Assembly: GCF_025150565.1 (NCBI RefSeq)
Contig: NZ_CP102283.1
Span: 930,001 to 994,000, forward strand
DNA length: 64,000 nt
Source: Granulicatella adiacens ATCC 49175
GTDB lineage: Bacteria > Bacillota > Bacilli > Lactobacillales > Aerococcaceae
Direction: 5' to 3'
The notes beneath the pieces are model-generated. The model worked only from the letters and a program-made list of their open reading frames with translations. It was not told where the DNA came from and made no database searches. Position numbers and translations under genes: made by a program. Each line of letters opens with the position of its first letter. Within the stretch, counting starts at the first letter, position 1. Shown in pieces: positions 36,090-45,622 of the stretch.

Positions 36090-36743
36090 ATGAATAGAGA
36101 AGAAATTATTGCGTTGCAACATCAACGTTATGCTACTAAAAAGTTTGACCCAACACGTCGTATTTCTGATGAAGATTGGGCAGCCCTTGTCGAAGTAGGA
36201 CGATTAGCACCTTCTTCATTGGGGTTTGAACCTTGGAAATTGCTTTTACTAAACAATGAAGGAATGAAACAAGATTTAAAATCAATGGCATGGGGCGCTG
36301 TTTCAATGCTCGATGGAGCAAGTCATTTTGTGATTTATCTAGCTCGTAAAGGATTAAACTATGAAACACCTTATATTGAAAAAATAATGCAAGAGGTAAG
36401 ACATAGACGTTATGACCCGGATTCTGCATATGCGCATCGAATCAAGAGCTTCCAAGAAAATGATGCACAGCTAAACGATGAACGATCACTCTTTGACTGG
36501 GCAAGTAAACAAACGTATATCCAAATGGCGAATATGATGAATGCAGCAGTTTTGATGGGAATGGATTCTTGTCCAATTGAAGGATATGATAAAGCTAAAG
36601 TTGAAGCTTATTTAGAAGAAAAAGGAGTTTTGGATACATCAGAATTTGGAGTATCAGTAATGTGCGCGTTTGGTTATAGAGATGAAGACATTAAACCAAA
36701 AATTCGTTGGAATACAGAAAGTATTTATGAAGTAATTGATTAG
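36090..36743 (+). CDS. Nitroreductase family NAD(P)H oxidoreductase
   Basis: 217 residues from ATG 36090, with AAGGAG upstream; a longer in-frame start at 36042 precedes that site and is rejected. FMN-binding features: QHQRYATKKFDPTRRIS (Arg-x-Ser/Thr-type N-terminus), VGRLAPSSLGFEPWKLLLL, and the later MGMDSCPIEGYDKAKVEAYL and VSVMCAFGYRDEDIKPKIRW. It probably works as a soluble dimer reducing quinones or nitro compounds. Single gene with a strong terminator. Confidence 0.85.
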   Translation: MNREEIIALQHQRYATKKFDPTRRISDEDWAALVEVGRLAPSSLGFEPWKLLLLNNEGMKQDLKSMAWGAVSMLDGASHFVIYLARKGLNYETPYIEKIMQEVRHRRYDPDSAYAHRIKSFQENDAQLNDERSLFDWASKQTYIQMANMMNAAVLMGMDSCPIEGYDKAKVEAYLEEKGVLDTSEFGVSVMCAFGYRDEDIKPKIRWNTESIYEVID

Positions 36744-36772
36744 AAGTAATTTTTTCATAGCAAACAACTGCT

Positions 36773-36821
36773 ATCTCAGTACATCAGCAATGAATAATTG
36801 CTACTGTACTGAGATTTTTTT
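36773..36821 (+). terminator. Terminator of the nitroreductase gene
   Basis: ATCTCAGTACA (36773-36783) pairs with TGTACTGAGAT (36805-36815), with an inner GCAAT/ATTGC stem, followed by seven T. Confidence 0.9.
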
Positions 36822-36864
36822 ATTATAAAGAATAAGGAAGAGAACGGAAAAAAGGATTAAAACA

Positions 36865-36873
36865 TGGTATAAT
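36865..36873 (+). promoter_or_regulatory. Extended -10 promoter of rbgA-rnhB
   Basis: TGGTATAAT is a TGn extended -10 box about 58 bases before the rbgA start. No strong -35 was found. Confidence 0.55.
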
Positions 36874-36931
36874 GTTCGTTGGTTCTATAAGAATGTTTTT
36901 GTGAATGTAATATAGAAAGGATTCGAAACGT

Positions 36932-37792
36932 ATGGCAACAATCCAATGGTTCCCGGGGCATATGGCCAAAGCGCGCAGGGAAGCAACTGAAAAATTGAAA
37001 TTAGTCGATGTCGTGATTGAAATGGTGGATGCTCGTATTCCAGAATCAAGTCGCAATCCTATTATCGAAGAAATTAAAGGACAGAAGAAGCAATTAATCT
37101 TATTAAATAAAGTTGATTTGGCAGATCCATCTCAAACAAAACGTTGGAATGATTATTTTACTAGCCAAGGAATTAAAGTTCTTACAACAGAAGCTAAAGA
37201 TGGCAAAGGGATAAAACAGGTTAAAGCGGCCATTAAGGAATTAATGGCGCCAGTCTTTGAAAAGAATCTGGAAAAAGGTATTCGTCCTAGACCGATTCGT
37301 TTAATGGTTCTCGGAATTCCTAACGTAGGAAAATCAACCTTTATCAACCGTATGATTAATAAAAATCAAGCTGAAACAGCAAATCGTCCTGGTGTTACAA
37401 AGGGACAACGCTGGTTAAAAATCGGAAATGATTTTGAATTACTGGATACTCCAGGTATTTTATGGCCAAAGTTTGAAAGTGAAGAAGTTGGGAATAAACT
37501 AGCACTTACGGGTGCGATTAAAGATGCACTCCTTCACATGGATGATATTGCACTTTTTGCTCTTAGTCAGTTTAAATTAGATTATCCAGAGTATTTAAAG
37601 AAAGCTTATCGTTTAATAGATAGCGATTTAGAACTTTCAAATGTTGATTTATTAATGTTAATTACAAAGAATTTAGGCTTTAAAGAAGATTATGAAAAGG
37701 CAAGTGAACGAATCGTGTTTGATATTCGTTCAGGAAAACTGGGTCGTTATACATTAGACCAAGCGCCTGTGTCGTTAACGGAGGAAGCATAA
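36932..37792 (+). CDS. rbgA: Ribosome biogenesis GTPase RbgA (YlqF)
   Basis: 286 residues. A circularly permuted GTPase: N-terminal IQWFPGHMAKARRE, then G4 LLNKVDLAD, G5-like TTEAKDGKG, G1 GIPNVGKSTFINRM and G3 LLDTPGILWP, with a C-terminal RNA-binding domain. It promotes late 50S assembly. AGAAAGGATTCG lies upstream. The stop codon shares one base with the rnhB start, as in many Firmicutes. Confidence 0.95.
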   Translation: MATIQWFPGHMAKARREATEKLKLVDVVIEMVDARIPESSRNPIIEEIKGQKKQLILLNKVDLADPSQTKRWNDYFTSQGIKVLTTEAKDGKGIKQVKAAIKELMAPVFEKNLEKGIRPRPIRLMVLGIPNVGKSTFINRMINKNQAETANRPGVTKGQRWLKIGNDFELLDTPGILWPKFESEEVGNKLALTGAIKDALLHMDDIALFALSQFKLDYPEYLKKAYRLIDSDLELSNVDLLMLITKNLGFKEDYEKASERIVFDIRSGKLGRYTLDQAPVSLTEEA

Positions 37793-38562
37793 TGGAAAAA
37801 CGTTCCATCAAAGAAATTAAATTGATTCTTGAAAAAATTCAAACGTTGTCGGATGAACGTTTAACAGAACTTAGAAGTGACGATCGTAAAGGAGTTCAAG
37901 ATTTAATCGCAAAGTTTGAACGTCATTTCGCCAAAAAAGCAGAACGTGCTGCACACTTTGAGGAAATGCAAAGCTTTGAACGTGCAGCCCAACAAAAAGG
38001 CTATCGAATGATTGCAGGAATTGATGAAGTGGGTCGCGGCCCACTTGCCGGTCCAGTGGTAGCAGCTGCTGTCATTCTTCCTGAAGGTATGGAAGATATT
38101 GGTCTCGATGATTCTAAGAAGTTGAGCGCGAAAAGACGCGAAGAAATCTTCGAAATGATTAAAGAGCAAGCTGTTGCGATTGGTATCGGTATTGTCGATG
38201 CATTCACGATTGATAAAATTAATATTTATGAAGCTAGTAAAGTGGCGATGAAACGAGCGATTGAATTGTTGCCTGAACAGCCAGATTATTTATTAATTGA
38301 TGCGATGAGATTGGATACAGGAATTCCACAAGAAGGCATTATTAAAGGGGACGCGAAGAGCATCTCGATAGCCGCGGCAAGTATTGTTGCTAAAGAGGTA
38401 AGGGACCAAATGATGAAGGATTACGAACAACTGTATCCAGGATATGGATTTGCACAAAATGCAGGATATGGTACGAAAGCACACATAGAAGGTCTTGAGA
38501 AATTAGGTCCGACGCCAATACATCGTATGACATTTGCACCTGTAAAAGAATATCAACAATAA
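37792..38562 (+). CDS. rnhB: Ribonuclease HII
   Basis: 256 residues, with the N-terminal extension common in Firmicutes RNase HII (about 1-68) before the catalytic core. Core motif IAGIDEVGRGPLAGPVVAAA (first Asp-Glu pair), then LGLDDSKKLS-type IGLDDSKKLS, and LLIDAMRLD (third Asp). It nicks at ribonucleotides in DNA. It overlaps rbgA by one base. The hairpin before dprA follows 9 bases after its stop. Confidence 0.95.
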   Translation: MEKRSIKEIKLILEKIQTLSDERLTELRSDDRKGVQDLIAKFERHFAKKAERAAHFEEMQSFERAAQQKGYRMIAGIDEVGRGPLAGPVVAAAVILPEGMEDIGLDDSKKLSAKRREEIFEMIKEQAVAIGIGIVDAFTIDKINIYEASKVAMKRAIELLPEQPDYLLIDAMRLDTGIPQEGIIKGDAKSISIAAASIVAKEVRDQMMKDYEQLYPGYGFAQNAGYGTKAHIEGLEKLGPTPIHRMTFAPVKEYQQ

Positions 38563-38570
38563 AGTTCCAA

Positions 38571-38627
38571 AAATAAACTCTTTCTCGTAAATAGTTTTGA
38601 AAACTATTTACCGGAAGGAGTTTATTT
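38571..38627 (+). promoter_or_regulatory. Hairpin covering the dprA ribosome binding site
   Basis: An approximately 26-pair imperfect stem whose 3' arm ends on the base before the dprA ATG. Outer arm: AAATAAACTC (38571-38580) with GAGTTTATTT (38618-38627). Middle: TTTCT with GGAAG using G-T pairs, and one C/C mismatch. Inner: GTAAATAGTTT (38587-38597) with AAACTATTTAC (38601-38611), loop TGA. The Shine-Dalgarno GGAAGGAG (38613-38620) is fully within the 3' arm. The 3' arm is U-rich but lacks a clean U run, so a translational switch is more likely than a simple terminator. Confidence 0.7.
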
Positions 38628-39494
38628 ATGTTATTAACAAAAAGAAAACTATTAATTGGAATAGCGATTAGTGAAAAATTAAATAGTAAACAGTTTTATG
38701 AGTTATTTCAAAAATTGAATGATGATGTTTCTTTAATTCATCCATTTGTTTTAGGGGATGTAAAATTCAGCTTGCCCGAAGAAACTTCTAAATGGTTAGA
38801 GACATTTGATTGGTTAGCTTCTTTTGAAAAAATGAAGGTAGAAAAAGTAAAAGTATTGACCATTTTGGATGCCGAATATCCAAGACGGTTAAAAGAAATT
38901 TATTTACCTCCAATTGTTCTTTTCTATAAAGGAGAATGGTCTTTGTTAAATGAACGTTTAGTCGCTTTGGTAGGTTCTAGAGAACATTCAAACTATGCAA
39001 AACAATGTACGAAAACTATTGTACAGGATTTAGTGCAGAAAAAAATCGGAATTATTAGCGGTTTAGCCAAGGGGGTCGATTCTTTAGCACACCTTGAATG
39101 TTTGAAGGATGATGGAAAAACGATAGCGGTTATAGGAAGTGGATTAGATGTTGTATATCCACCTGAAAATGCTAATCTCTATAAAGAAATAGGGGAAAAA
39201 GGTCTTATTATTTCTGAATATCCTTTAGGAAGTCGACCTTTGAAGTTTCATTTTCCTTACCGAAATCGCATCATAGCAGGGTTAAGCCATGGAGTTTGTG
39301 TAGTAGAAGCTAATGAGAGAAGTGGAAGTCTAATTACTGCTAATATTGCCTTGAGTGAAAATAGAGAGGTATTTGCTATTCCTGGAAGTATTTTTTCATC
39401 ACATTCAAAAGGAACTAATCAACTAATTGAAGCTGGAGCTTGTTTAGTTTCTAGCGCTGAAACTATTGATAAAAATCTACATTACTTTCCATAA
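38628..39494 (+). CDS. dprA: DNA processing protein DprA (Smf)
   Basis: 288 residues. The Rossmann-like core carries VALVGSREHSNYAKQ, IISGLAKGVDSLAHLE, TIAVIGSGLDVVYPPEN, ISEYPLGSRPLKFHFPYRNR and VEANERSGSLITANIALSENREVFAIPG. It lacks a long C-terminal winged helix. DprA loads RecA onto incoming single-stranded DNA during transformation. The gene sits in its usual place between rnhB and topA. Its ribosome binding site is within the hairpin at 38571-38627, so translation is likely controlled. Confidence 0.95.
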   Translation: MLLTKRKLLIGIAISEKLNSKQFYELFQKLNDDVSLIHPFVLGDVKFSLPEETSKWLETFDWLASFEKMKVEKVKVLTILDAEYPRRLKEIYLPPIVLFYKGEWSLLNERLVALVGSREHSNYAKQCTKTIVQDLVQKKIGIISGLAKGVDSLAHLECLKDDGKTIAVIGSGLDVVYPPENANLYKEIGEKGLIISEYPLGSRPLKFHFPYRNRIIAGLSHGVCVVEANERSGSLITANIALSENREVFAIPGSIFSSHSKGTNQLIEAGACLVSSAETIDKNLHYFP

Positions 39495-39521
39495 AAAAAC
39501 TATAAGAGATAATTTGTTGCC

Positions 39522-39550
39522 TTGACAAAAAGAATGTGTTTAGATATGAT
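39522..39550 (+). promoter_or_regulatory. Promoter of topA
   Basis: TTGACA (39522-39527) and TATGAT (39545-39550), spacer 17. A small hairpin CAGGC-TTTTT-GCCTG (39584-39598) lies in the roughly 85-base leader. Confidence 0.8.
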
Positions 39551-39641
39551 GACAAAAGACAATTTAAACAATCTCGCTAAATACAGGCTTTTTGCCTGAT
39601 ATTTTAATATTAGACAGAGTAATGATGGAAGGAGCCATTTA

Positions 39642-41714
39642 ATGGTGAAGCAAAACTTAGTGATTGTAGAGTCTCCTACAAAAGCTAAAACCATTGAACG
39701 CTATTTGGGGAAAAATTTTAAAGTGGTCGCAAGTAAAGGTCACTTAAGAGATTTACCTAAGAGCAAAATGGGTGTAGATATTGAAAATAATTATGAACCT
39801 CATTATATTTCGATTCGAGGGAAGGGCGATTTAATTAAGTCTCTTAAAAAGGAAGCAGCCAAAGCAGATGCAGTTTATCTTGCAAGTGACCCGGATAGAG
39901 AAGGAGAAGCTATTTCTTGGCATTTAGCGCATTTATTAGGACTTGATTTAAACAAACCTATTCGTGTGGAGTTTAATGAGATTACAAAAGATGCAATTAA
40001 AGAAGCATTTAAGAATCCTAGAATGATTGACATGGATTTAGTTGATGCGCAACAAGCACGTCGTATTTTAGACCGCCTTGTGGGTTACACTTTATCTCCT
40101 ATTTTATGGAAGAAAGTGAAAAAAGGATTGAGTGCTGGTCGTGTTCAAAGTATCGCGGTAAAATTAATTATTGATCGCGAAAACGAAATTAAAGCATTCG
40201 TTCCAGAAGAATACTGGACTCTTGAAGGACAATTCAAAAAAGAAAAGAAAGCTTTTGTAGCAAATTATTATGGTACAACTGCTGAGAAAGCGTCTTTAGA
40301 TAAAGAAGCGACTGTTAAATCAGTTATGAACGAACTTTCTGAGAAGAAACCATTCAAAGTTACTAAAGTAACGAAGAAAGAACGTAGACGCAATCCTGCA
40401 GCTCCATTTACAACAAGTAGCTTGCAACAAGATGCGTCAAACCGCTTAAACTTCAGAACGCGAAAAACAATGATGGTAGCTCAACAACTTTATGAAGGGG
40501 TATCTCTTGGTCGTAGTGGTTCAGTTGGTTTGATTACGTATATGCGTACAGACTCAACTCGAATTTCAGCATCTGCCCAAAATGAGGCTTCTGAGTTCAT
40601 TGAGAAAGAGTTTGGTAAAGATTACTGTCTTGCAACTAAACGCACTGTAAAGAATGCTGAAGGCGCTCAAGATGCTCACGAAGCAATTCGTCCTTCATCT
40701 GTTATACGTACACCGGATTCAATCGCAAGTTATTTAACAAAAGATCAATTGAAATTGTACACCTTAATTTGGTCTCGATTTGTTGCTAGTCAAATGACTG
40801 CAGCAGTTTATGATACTGTACAAGTAGATTTAGAACAAAACAATCATGTGTTTAAGGCAAATGGATCTACAATTAAGTTTGCTGGGTATCAAAAGGTATA
40901 TCAAGATAATGCAGAAGCGAAAAAAGGAAACGTGCTTCCAGAAATGCAAGTTGGGGATGAAGTTCAATTAGCAAAACTAAATCCAGAACAACATTTCACA
41001 CAACCGCCTGCACGTTATTCTGAAGCTACGTTAATTAAAACATTAGAAGAAATTGGTGTTGGTCGTCCATCAACGTATGCACCAACAATCGAAACAATCC
41101 AAAAACGTTACTACGTTAAATTAGTTTCTAAACGTTTTGAACCAACGGAACTTGGATATGTTGTTCATCAAATTATCGAACAATACTTCCCAAATATTGT
41201 GGATACTCATTTTACTGCTTCAATGGAAGATAATCTCGACCTTGTTGAAGAAGGGAAAGAAGAGTGGGTACAAGTTATCGATAAGTTTTACCAACCATTC
41301 AAGGTTGAAGTGGATAAAGCGGAAGTAGAAATCGAGAAAGTTCAGATTAAAGATGAACCAGCTGGATTCAACTGTGAAAAATGCGGCCATCCGATGGTGA
41401 TTAAATTAGGTCGCTTTGGTAAATTCTACGCATGTAGCAATTTCCCAGAATGTCATCATACACAAGCCATTGTTAAAGATATTGGGATTACATGTCCAAC
41501 TTGTGGCAAAGGGAAAGTGATTGAACGTAAGTCGAAGAAAAATCGTATCTTCTATGGTTGTGATCGTTATCCTGAATGTGAATTCGTTTCATGGGATAAA
41601 CCAGTAGGACGTAATTGTCCAAAATGTGAACACTACTTAGTTGAGAAAAAAGGTCGCGGTGGAAAACAAATTGTGTGTAGTAATTGCGATTATAAAGAGG
41701 AAGTTCAAAAATAA
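39642..41714 (+). CDS. topA: DNA topoisomerase I
   Basis: 690 residues, type IA enzyme. Toprim start [19 protein letters not shown] with [17 protein letters not shown], the [20 protein letters not shown] region, and the active-site Tyr in [14 protein letters not shown]. Three C-terminal zinc ribbons follow ([48 protein letters not shown]). It relaxes negative supercoils. GGAAGGAGCC precedes the ATG. Confidence 0.97.
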   Translation: MVKQNLVIVESPTKAKTIERYLGKNFKVVASKGHLRDLPKSKMGVDIENNYEPHYISIRGKGDLIKSLKKEAAKADAVYLASDPDREGEAISWHLAHLLGLDLNKPIRVEFNEITKDAIKEAFKNPRMIDMDLVDAQQARRILDRLVGYTLSPILWKKVKKGLSAGRVQSIAVKLIIDRENEIKAFVPEEYWTLEGQFKKEKKAFVANYYGTTAEKASLDKEATVKSVMNELSEKKPFKVTKVTKKERRRNPAAPFTTSSLQQDASNRLNFRTRKTMMVAQQLYEGVSLGRSGSVGLITYMRTDSTRISASAQNEASEFIEKEFGKDYCLATKRTVKNAEGAQDAHEAIRPSSVIRTPDSIASYLTKDQLKLYTLIWSRFVASQMTAAVYDTVQVDLEQNNHVFKANGSTIKFAGYQKVYQDNAEAKKGNVLPEMQVGDEVQLAKLNPEQHFTQPPARYSEATLIKTLEEIGVGRPSTYAPTIETIQKRYYVKLVSKRFEPTELGYVVHQIIEQYFPNIVDTHFTASMEDNLDLVEEGKEEWVQVIDKFYQPFKVEVDKAEVEIEKVQIKDEPAGFNCEKCGHPMVIKLGRFGKFYACSNFPECHHTQAIVKDIGITCPTCGKGKVIERKSKKNRIFYGCDRYPECEFVSWDKPVGRNCPKCEHYLVEKKGRGGKQIVCSNCDYKEEVQK

Positions 41715-41719
41715 AGGAA

Positions 41720-41750
41720 AGAGCACTTGGAGAAATCTGGGTGCTCTCTT
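41720..41750 (+). terminator. Probable topA terminator
   Basis: AGAGCACTTGGA (41720-41731) pairs with TCTGGGTGCTCT (41736-41747) using three G-T pairs around GAAA. The T tract is short. Confidence 0.6.
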
Positions 41751-41883
41751 TATGTGCGTGAAATTATGTTAGTGCATTGACTATGACGCAGAGTTTATTA
41801 AATATGTATTAATTGTCTTAATAATTTTGACAATTCGGTTGTAAGAAAGTGCTTACTGTGATAAAGTTAACGATAGGAGGAAG

Positions 41884-42840
41884 ATGATGAAGAATGAAAT
41901 GCAAGATTTCTTAGCGTATATAAAAGTTGAACGGCGTTATTCACCAGAGACGATTCATGCGTATGAGCGTGATATTCAACATTTCTGCGATTACTTAACA
42001 GAAGTTCCAATTACGTCATGGAACGATGTATCTGTCGTTGATGTTCGAATCTATTTAGGAGTTTTACATCGTGAAAACTATAATCGTTCAAGTATTTCTC
42101 GGTTCCTTTCAAGTTTACGTTCTTTTTATCATTTTTTGGTAGAACGAAAAGCAGTAGAATCAAATCCTTTTGCGTCAGTCAGTTATAAAAAGGGTAAAAT
42201 GCTTCTTCCAGAGTTTTTTTATGAAGATGAAATTGAAAAATTTATCAATTCTATTGATGGAAATCAGTCTTTAGACCAACGTAATAAAGCTCTAGTCGAA
42301 GTATTATATGCTACAGGTATGCGTGTCAGTGAGTTAACGAATTTAACTCTTGAGCAATTAGACCTGGATAATAGCATTATCCTCGTCATCGGTAAAGGTT
42401 CTAAAGAACGCTATGTTCCGATTGGTGACTTTGCAAGAACGGCTTTAGAAACTTATCTTGAAGAAGGACGAAAGGATCTTATGGCTAAAGAAAGGAAGGA
42501 GCATTTTTTCGTGTTTGTGAATCATTTAGGTGATCCACTGACGACTAATGGAGTTCGTTATATTTTAGAAAAACTAATTCAAGAAAGTGGACTAACATTA
42601 AAGATTCATCCACATATGCTAAGACATACGTTTGCAACGCATTTGTTGAATAATGGTGCGGATATGCGAACCGTTCAGGAACTTTTAGGGCATGTGAGTC
42701 TCAGTTCGACTCAAATATATACACATGTGACAAAAGAAGCTCTTCAACAAAATTACCAATTATATTTTCCAAGGTCTAAAGCTGGGAAGAACGAATTTGA
42801 CGCTAGTGCCTTTAATAAGAATAACGGAGGAAAATCATGA
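41884..42840 (+). CDS. xerC: Tyrosine recombinase XerC
   Basis: 318 residues. SAM-like N-terminal core-binding domain ([20 protein letters not shown]) and catalytic domain with Arg in [13 protein letters not shown], Lys in [13 protein letters not shown], His-x-x-Arg in [14 protein letters not shown], His in [17 protein letters not shown], and the nucleophile Tyr in the same segment. It resolves chromosome dimers at dif. It leads the operon xerC-hslV-hslU-codY; its TGA overlaps the hslV ATG by four bases. A TTGACA lies at 41827-41832, but the -10 is unclear. Confidence 0.93.
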   Translation: MMKNEMQDFLAYIKVERRYSPETIHAYERDIQHFCDYLTEVPITSWNDVSVVDVRIYLGVLHRENYNRSSISRFLSSLRSFYHFLVERKAVESNPFASVSYKKGKMLLPEFFYEDEIEKFINSIDGNQSLDQRNKALVEVLYATGMRVSELTNLTLEQLDLDNSIILVIGKGSKERYVPIGDFARTALETYLEEGRKDLMAKERKEHFFVFVNHLGDPLTTNGVRYILEKLIQESGLTLKIHPHMLRHTFATHLLNNGADMRTVQELLGHVSLSSTQIYTHVTKEALQQNYQLYFPRSKAGKNEFDASAFNKNNGGKS

Positions 42841-43367
42841 CTACAATTTGTGCAGTAAAAAAAGATAACCAAGTTGCTATGGCTGGTGACGGTCAAGTGA
42901 CAATGGGTGAAAAAGTGATAATGAAGGGGACCGCTCGTAAAATCCGTCGTATTTTTGACAATCAAGTACTTGTGGGATTTGCTGGTGGTGTAGCAGATGC
43001 AATTACTTTAGAAGAAATGTTTGAAGATAAACTTAAACAATTCAAAGGGAACTTACAACGTGCAGCTATTGAAATGGCGAAACAATGGAGAAGTGACCGT
43101 GGTTTACAAAAATTAGAAGCGATGTTAATCGTAATGAATAAAGAACAAGTGTTACTTGTTTCAGGGACAGGAGAAGTCATTGAACCAGATGATGGTATTC
43201 TAACAATTGGTTCTGGTGGAAACTACGCTTTATCAGCTGCTAGAGGTCTCCTAAGATTTGGGGATTCGAATTTAACAGCAGAAGATATTGCTCGTGAAAG
43301 TTTAAAAATCGCTTCAGAGATTGATATTTTTACAAATGATAATATCATTACTGAAACGTTGGCGTAA
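42837..43367 (+). CDS. hslV: ATP-dependent protease subunit HslV (ClpQ)
   Basis: 176 residues. [20 protein letters not shown] shows the N-terminal Thr nucleophile expected after removal of Met, unlike Bacillus ClpQ, which uses Ser. Also [16 protein letters not shown] and the [18 protein letters not shown] segment. It forms the proteolytic double ring with HslU, encoded 12 bases downstream. Confidence 0.95.
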   Translation: MTTICAVKKDNQVAMAGDGQVTMGEKVIMKGTARKIRRIFDNQVLVGFAGGVADAITLEEMFEDKLKQFKGNLQRAAIEMAKQWRSDRGLQKLEAMLIVMNKEQVLLVSGTGEVIEPDDGILTIGSGGNYALSAARGLLRFGDSNLTAEDIARESLKIASEIDIFTNDNIITETLA

Positions 43368-43379
43368 GGAAGTGGAAGT

Positions 43380-44786
43380 ATGCAAGCAAATATTAGTAAA
43401 ACACCTAGAGAAGTTGTATCTGAATTAGATCAATTCATCGTTGGGCAACAGGATGCAAAACGAGCGTTAGCGGTGGCTCTTCGTAATCGTTACCGTCGTC
43501 TATTATTAGATGAAGAAATGAAAAAGGAAGTCACTCCTAAAAATTTATTGATGATTGGTCCTACTGGGGTTGGTAAAACCGAATTGGCTCGTCGTCTTGC
43601 TAAATTAGTTGATGCACCATTTGCAAAAGTCGAAGCGACAAAATTTACCGAAGTGGGTTATGTCGGACGTGATGTAGAATCGATGGTTCGTGATTTGGTG
43701 GAGAATGCGATTCAAATTGTAACTAAACTAAAACAAGAAGAAGTAAAACTACAAGCTTTTGATAAGGCTGTTAAAAAGCTTGCGAAGATTTTAAAACCTG
43801 GAATCATGAAGAAAGTTTCGAACCCACAACAAGATTCTCTCTTCAATATGTTCCAACAAATGGGCATTCAAAACCCTGGATTAGAACCTGAAATGAAGGA
43901 AGAAGTTACAGAAGAAATTGCTCAAAGTCGTCGTGATATTGAGCAACAATTAAGAAATGGAGTACTTGATTCAAAAGAAGTAACGATTGAATTAACAGAG
44001 AAACCAATGCGGATGGCGGGATCTGGTAACCAAATGGAACAAATGATGCAAATTCAATCCGTTCTTGACCAGATGACTCCTAAGAAGAAAATTAGCCGTA
44101 CAGTCACTGTTAAAGAAGCGTTAGAACTATTAACGGAGGAAGAAGCAAATAACCTTATCAATCAGGAAGATATGCATGCAGAAGCTTTAAAACTAGCTGA
44201 AACATCAGGAATTATCTTTATCGATGAAATTGATAAGATTGCTGCCAAAGGTCAAAACGGTGGGGAAGTTTCAAGAGAAGGAGTACAAAGAGATATATTA
44301 CCAATTGTTGAGGGTAGTCAAGTGAATACGAAGTACGGTGTGATTAATACAGACCATATTCTGTTTATCGCTTCTGGGGCGTTCCATGTGGCTAAACCAA
44401 GTGATTTAATGCCCGAGCTACAAGGGCGATTCCCGATTCGGGTTGAATTACAAGATTTATCAAAAGAAGATTTTGAACGCATTTTAATGGAACCTAAAAA
44501 CGCATTATTAAAACAGTATAAGGCATTACTTGCTACTGAAAATGTGGAAGTCGTTTTCACAAAAGAAGCTGTTTCAAAATTGGCTGAGATTGCTTTCGAA
44601 GTGAATAGTACAATGGAAAATATTGGTGCTCGCCGTCTTCACACTATTTTAGAAACTGTATTAGAAGAATTATTGTTCGAAGCACCAACGATGCAAATGG
44701 GAAGCATCCAAATAACTGAACAATATGTAGAAAGTAAATTAAATGCGATTCGAGAGGATCAAGATTTAACTAAATACATTTTATAA
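43380..44786 (+). CDS. hslU: HslU (ClpY) ATPase subunit
   Basis: 468 residues, AAA+ unfoldase. Walker A MIGPTGVGKTELARRL, the pore-type sequence TEVGYVGRDVESMVRDLV, the inserted I domain (about 110-235), Walker B GIIFIDEIDKIAAKG, and sensor-2 region NIGARRLHTILETVLEEL. The C-terminus ends in a hydrophobic tail (DLTKYIL) that docks into HslV. codY follows after 17 bases. Confidence 0.95.
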   Translation: MQANISKTPREVVSELDQFIVGQQDAKRALAVALRNRYRRLLLDEEMKKEVTPKNLLMIGPTGVGKTELARRLAKLVDAPFAKVEATKFTEVGYVGRDVESMVRDLVENAIQIVTKLKQEEVKLQAFDKAVKKLAKILKPGIMKKVSNPQQDSLFNMFQQMGIQNPGLEPEMKEEVTEEIAQSRRDIEQQLRNGVLDSKEVTIELTEKPMRMAGSGNQMEQMMQIQSVLDQMTPKKKISRTVTVKEALELLTEEEANNLINQEDMHAEALKLAETSGIIFIDEIDKIAAKGQNGGEVSREGVQRDILPIVEGSQVNTKYGVINTDHILFIASGAFHVAKPSDLMPELQGRFPIRVELQDLSKEDFERILMEPKNALLKQYKALLATENVEVVFTKEAVSKLAEIAFEVNSTMENIGARRLHTILETVLEELLFEAPTMQMGSIQITEQYVESKLNAIREDQDLTKYIL

Positions 44787-44803
44787 AAAAGGAGAATATA
44801 CTC

Positions 44804-45607
44804 ATGCGTAAAGTTTTAGCTGATTTAAGGAAGATTAATGAAATTGTCCAGTATGATAATATTTGGAGAGATTCTGAAACAGCGGATTTACCATTTAATA
44901 AACTAACAGAAATTTTGGGAACTCTTTTGAAAGTTGATTTATATATCGCATCAAGCGATGGAAGATTGTTAGGAATTCATGATGAATTTCAAGTAAATAA
45001 CGATCGTATGAAAGAGTATAAAAATAGTAGACAATTTCCGGATTTTTATATGGACGGATTAACATCTTTAAAATTCACGAAGGAAAATATACCTGTAACG
45101 GATGAACTAACGATTTTTCCGGTTGAATTACATGATAATTTCAAGAATGCAATGACCACCATTATTCCAATTTTTGCTTCAGGAATTCAACTAGGCTTTG
45201 TAGTAATGGGGAAGGATGAGGAACCTTTTTCAACCGACGATCTTATTTTGGCTGAACACGCAGGAACAGTAATTGGAACAGAAATGTTGCACTGGTATAC
45301 AAGAAAGATTGAGCAAGAAAAGAGAGAACAACAAAATGTTCATTTAGCTCTTAGTTCGTTATCTTATAGTGAATTAGAAGCCATTAAAGTGATTATCCAA
45401 TTGTTTGATGGTATGGATTTAAGATTCACTGCTTTAAAAATTGCGAAAGAATATAATATTACTCGTACAGTAATTGTAAATGCTATTCGTAAACTTGAAT
45501 CAGCAGGAATTATTGAAAGTCGCAGCCTAGGAACTAAAGGAACCTATATAAAAATAAAAAATCAAAATATCAAAAAATCCTTATTAACTGAATTAAAACA
45601 TTCATAA
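44804..45607 (+). CDS. codY: GTP-sensing global regulator CodY
   Basis: 267 residues. N-terminal GAF ligand domain (LADLRKINEIVQYDNIW, IFPVELHDNFKNAMTTIIPI) sensing branched-chain amino acids and GTP in most species, and C-terminal winged HTH (FTALKIAKEYNITRTVIVNA, then LESAGIIESRSLGTKGTYIKI). It controls nutrient and virulence genes. Note that residues expected for isoleucine binding were not checked by alignment; some Lactobacillales CodY do not respond to GTP. Confidence 0.95.
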   Translation: MRKVLADLRKINEIVQYDNIWRDSETADLPFNKLTEILGTLLKVDLYIASSDGRLLGIHDEFQVNNDRMKEYKNSRQFPDFYMDGLTSLKFTKENIPVTDELTIFPVELHDNFKNAMTTIIPIFASGIQLGFVVMGKDEEPFSTDDLILAEHAGTVIGTEMLHWYTRKIEQEKREQQNVHLALSSLSYSELEAIKVIIQLFDGMDLRFTALKIAKEYNITRTVIVNAIRKLESAGIIESRSLGTKGTYIKIKNQNIKKSLLTELKHS

Positions 45608-45622
45608 TTTAGAGGCGATTAC

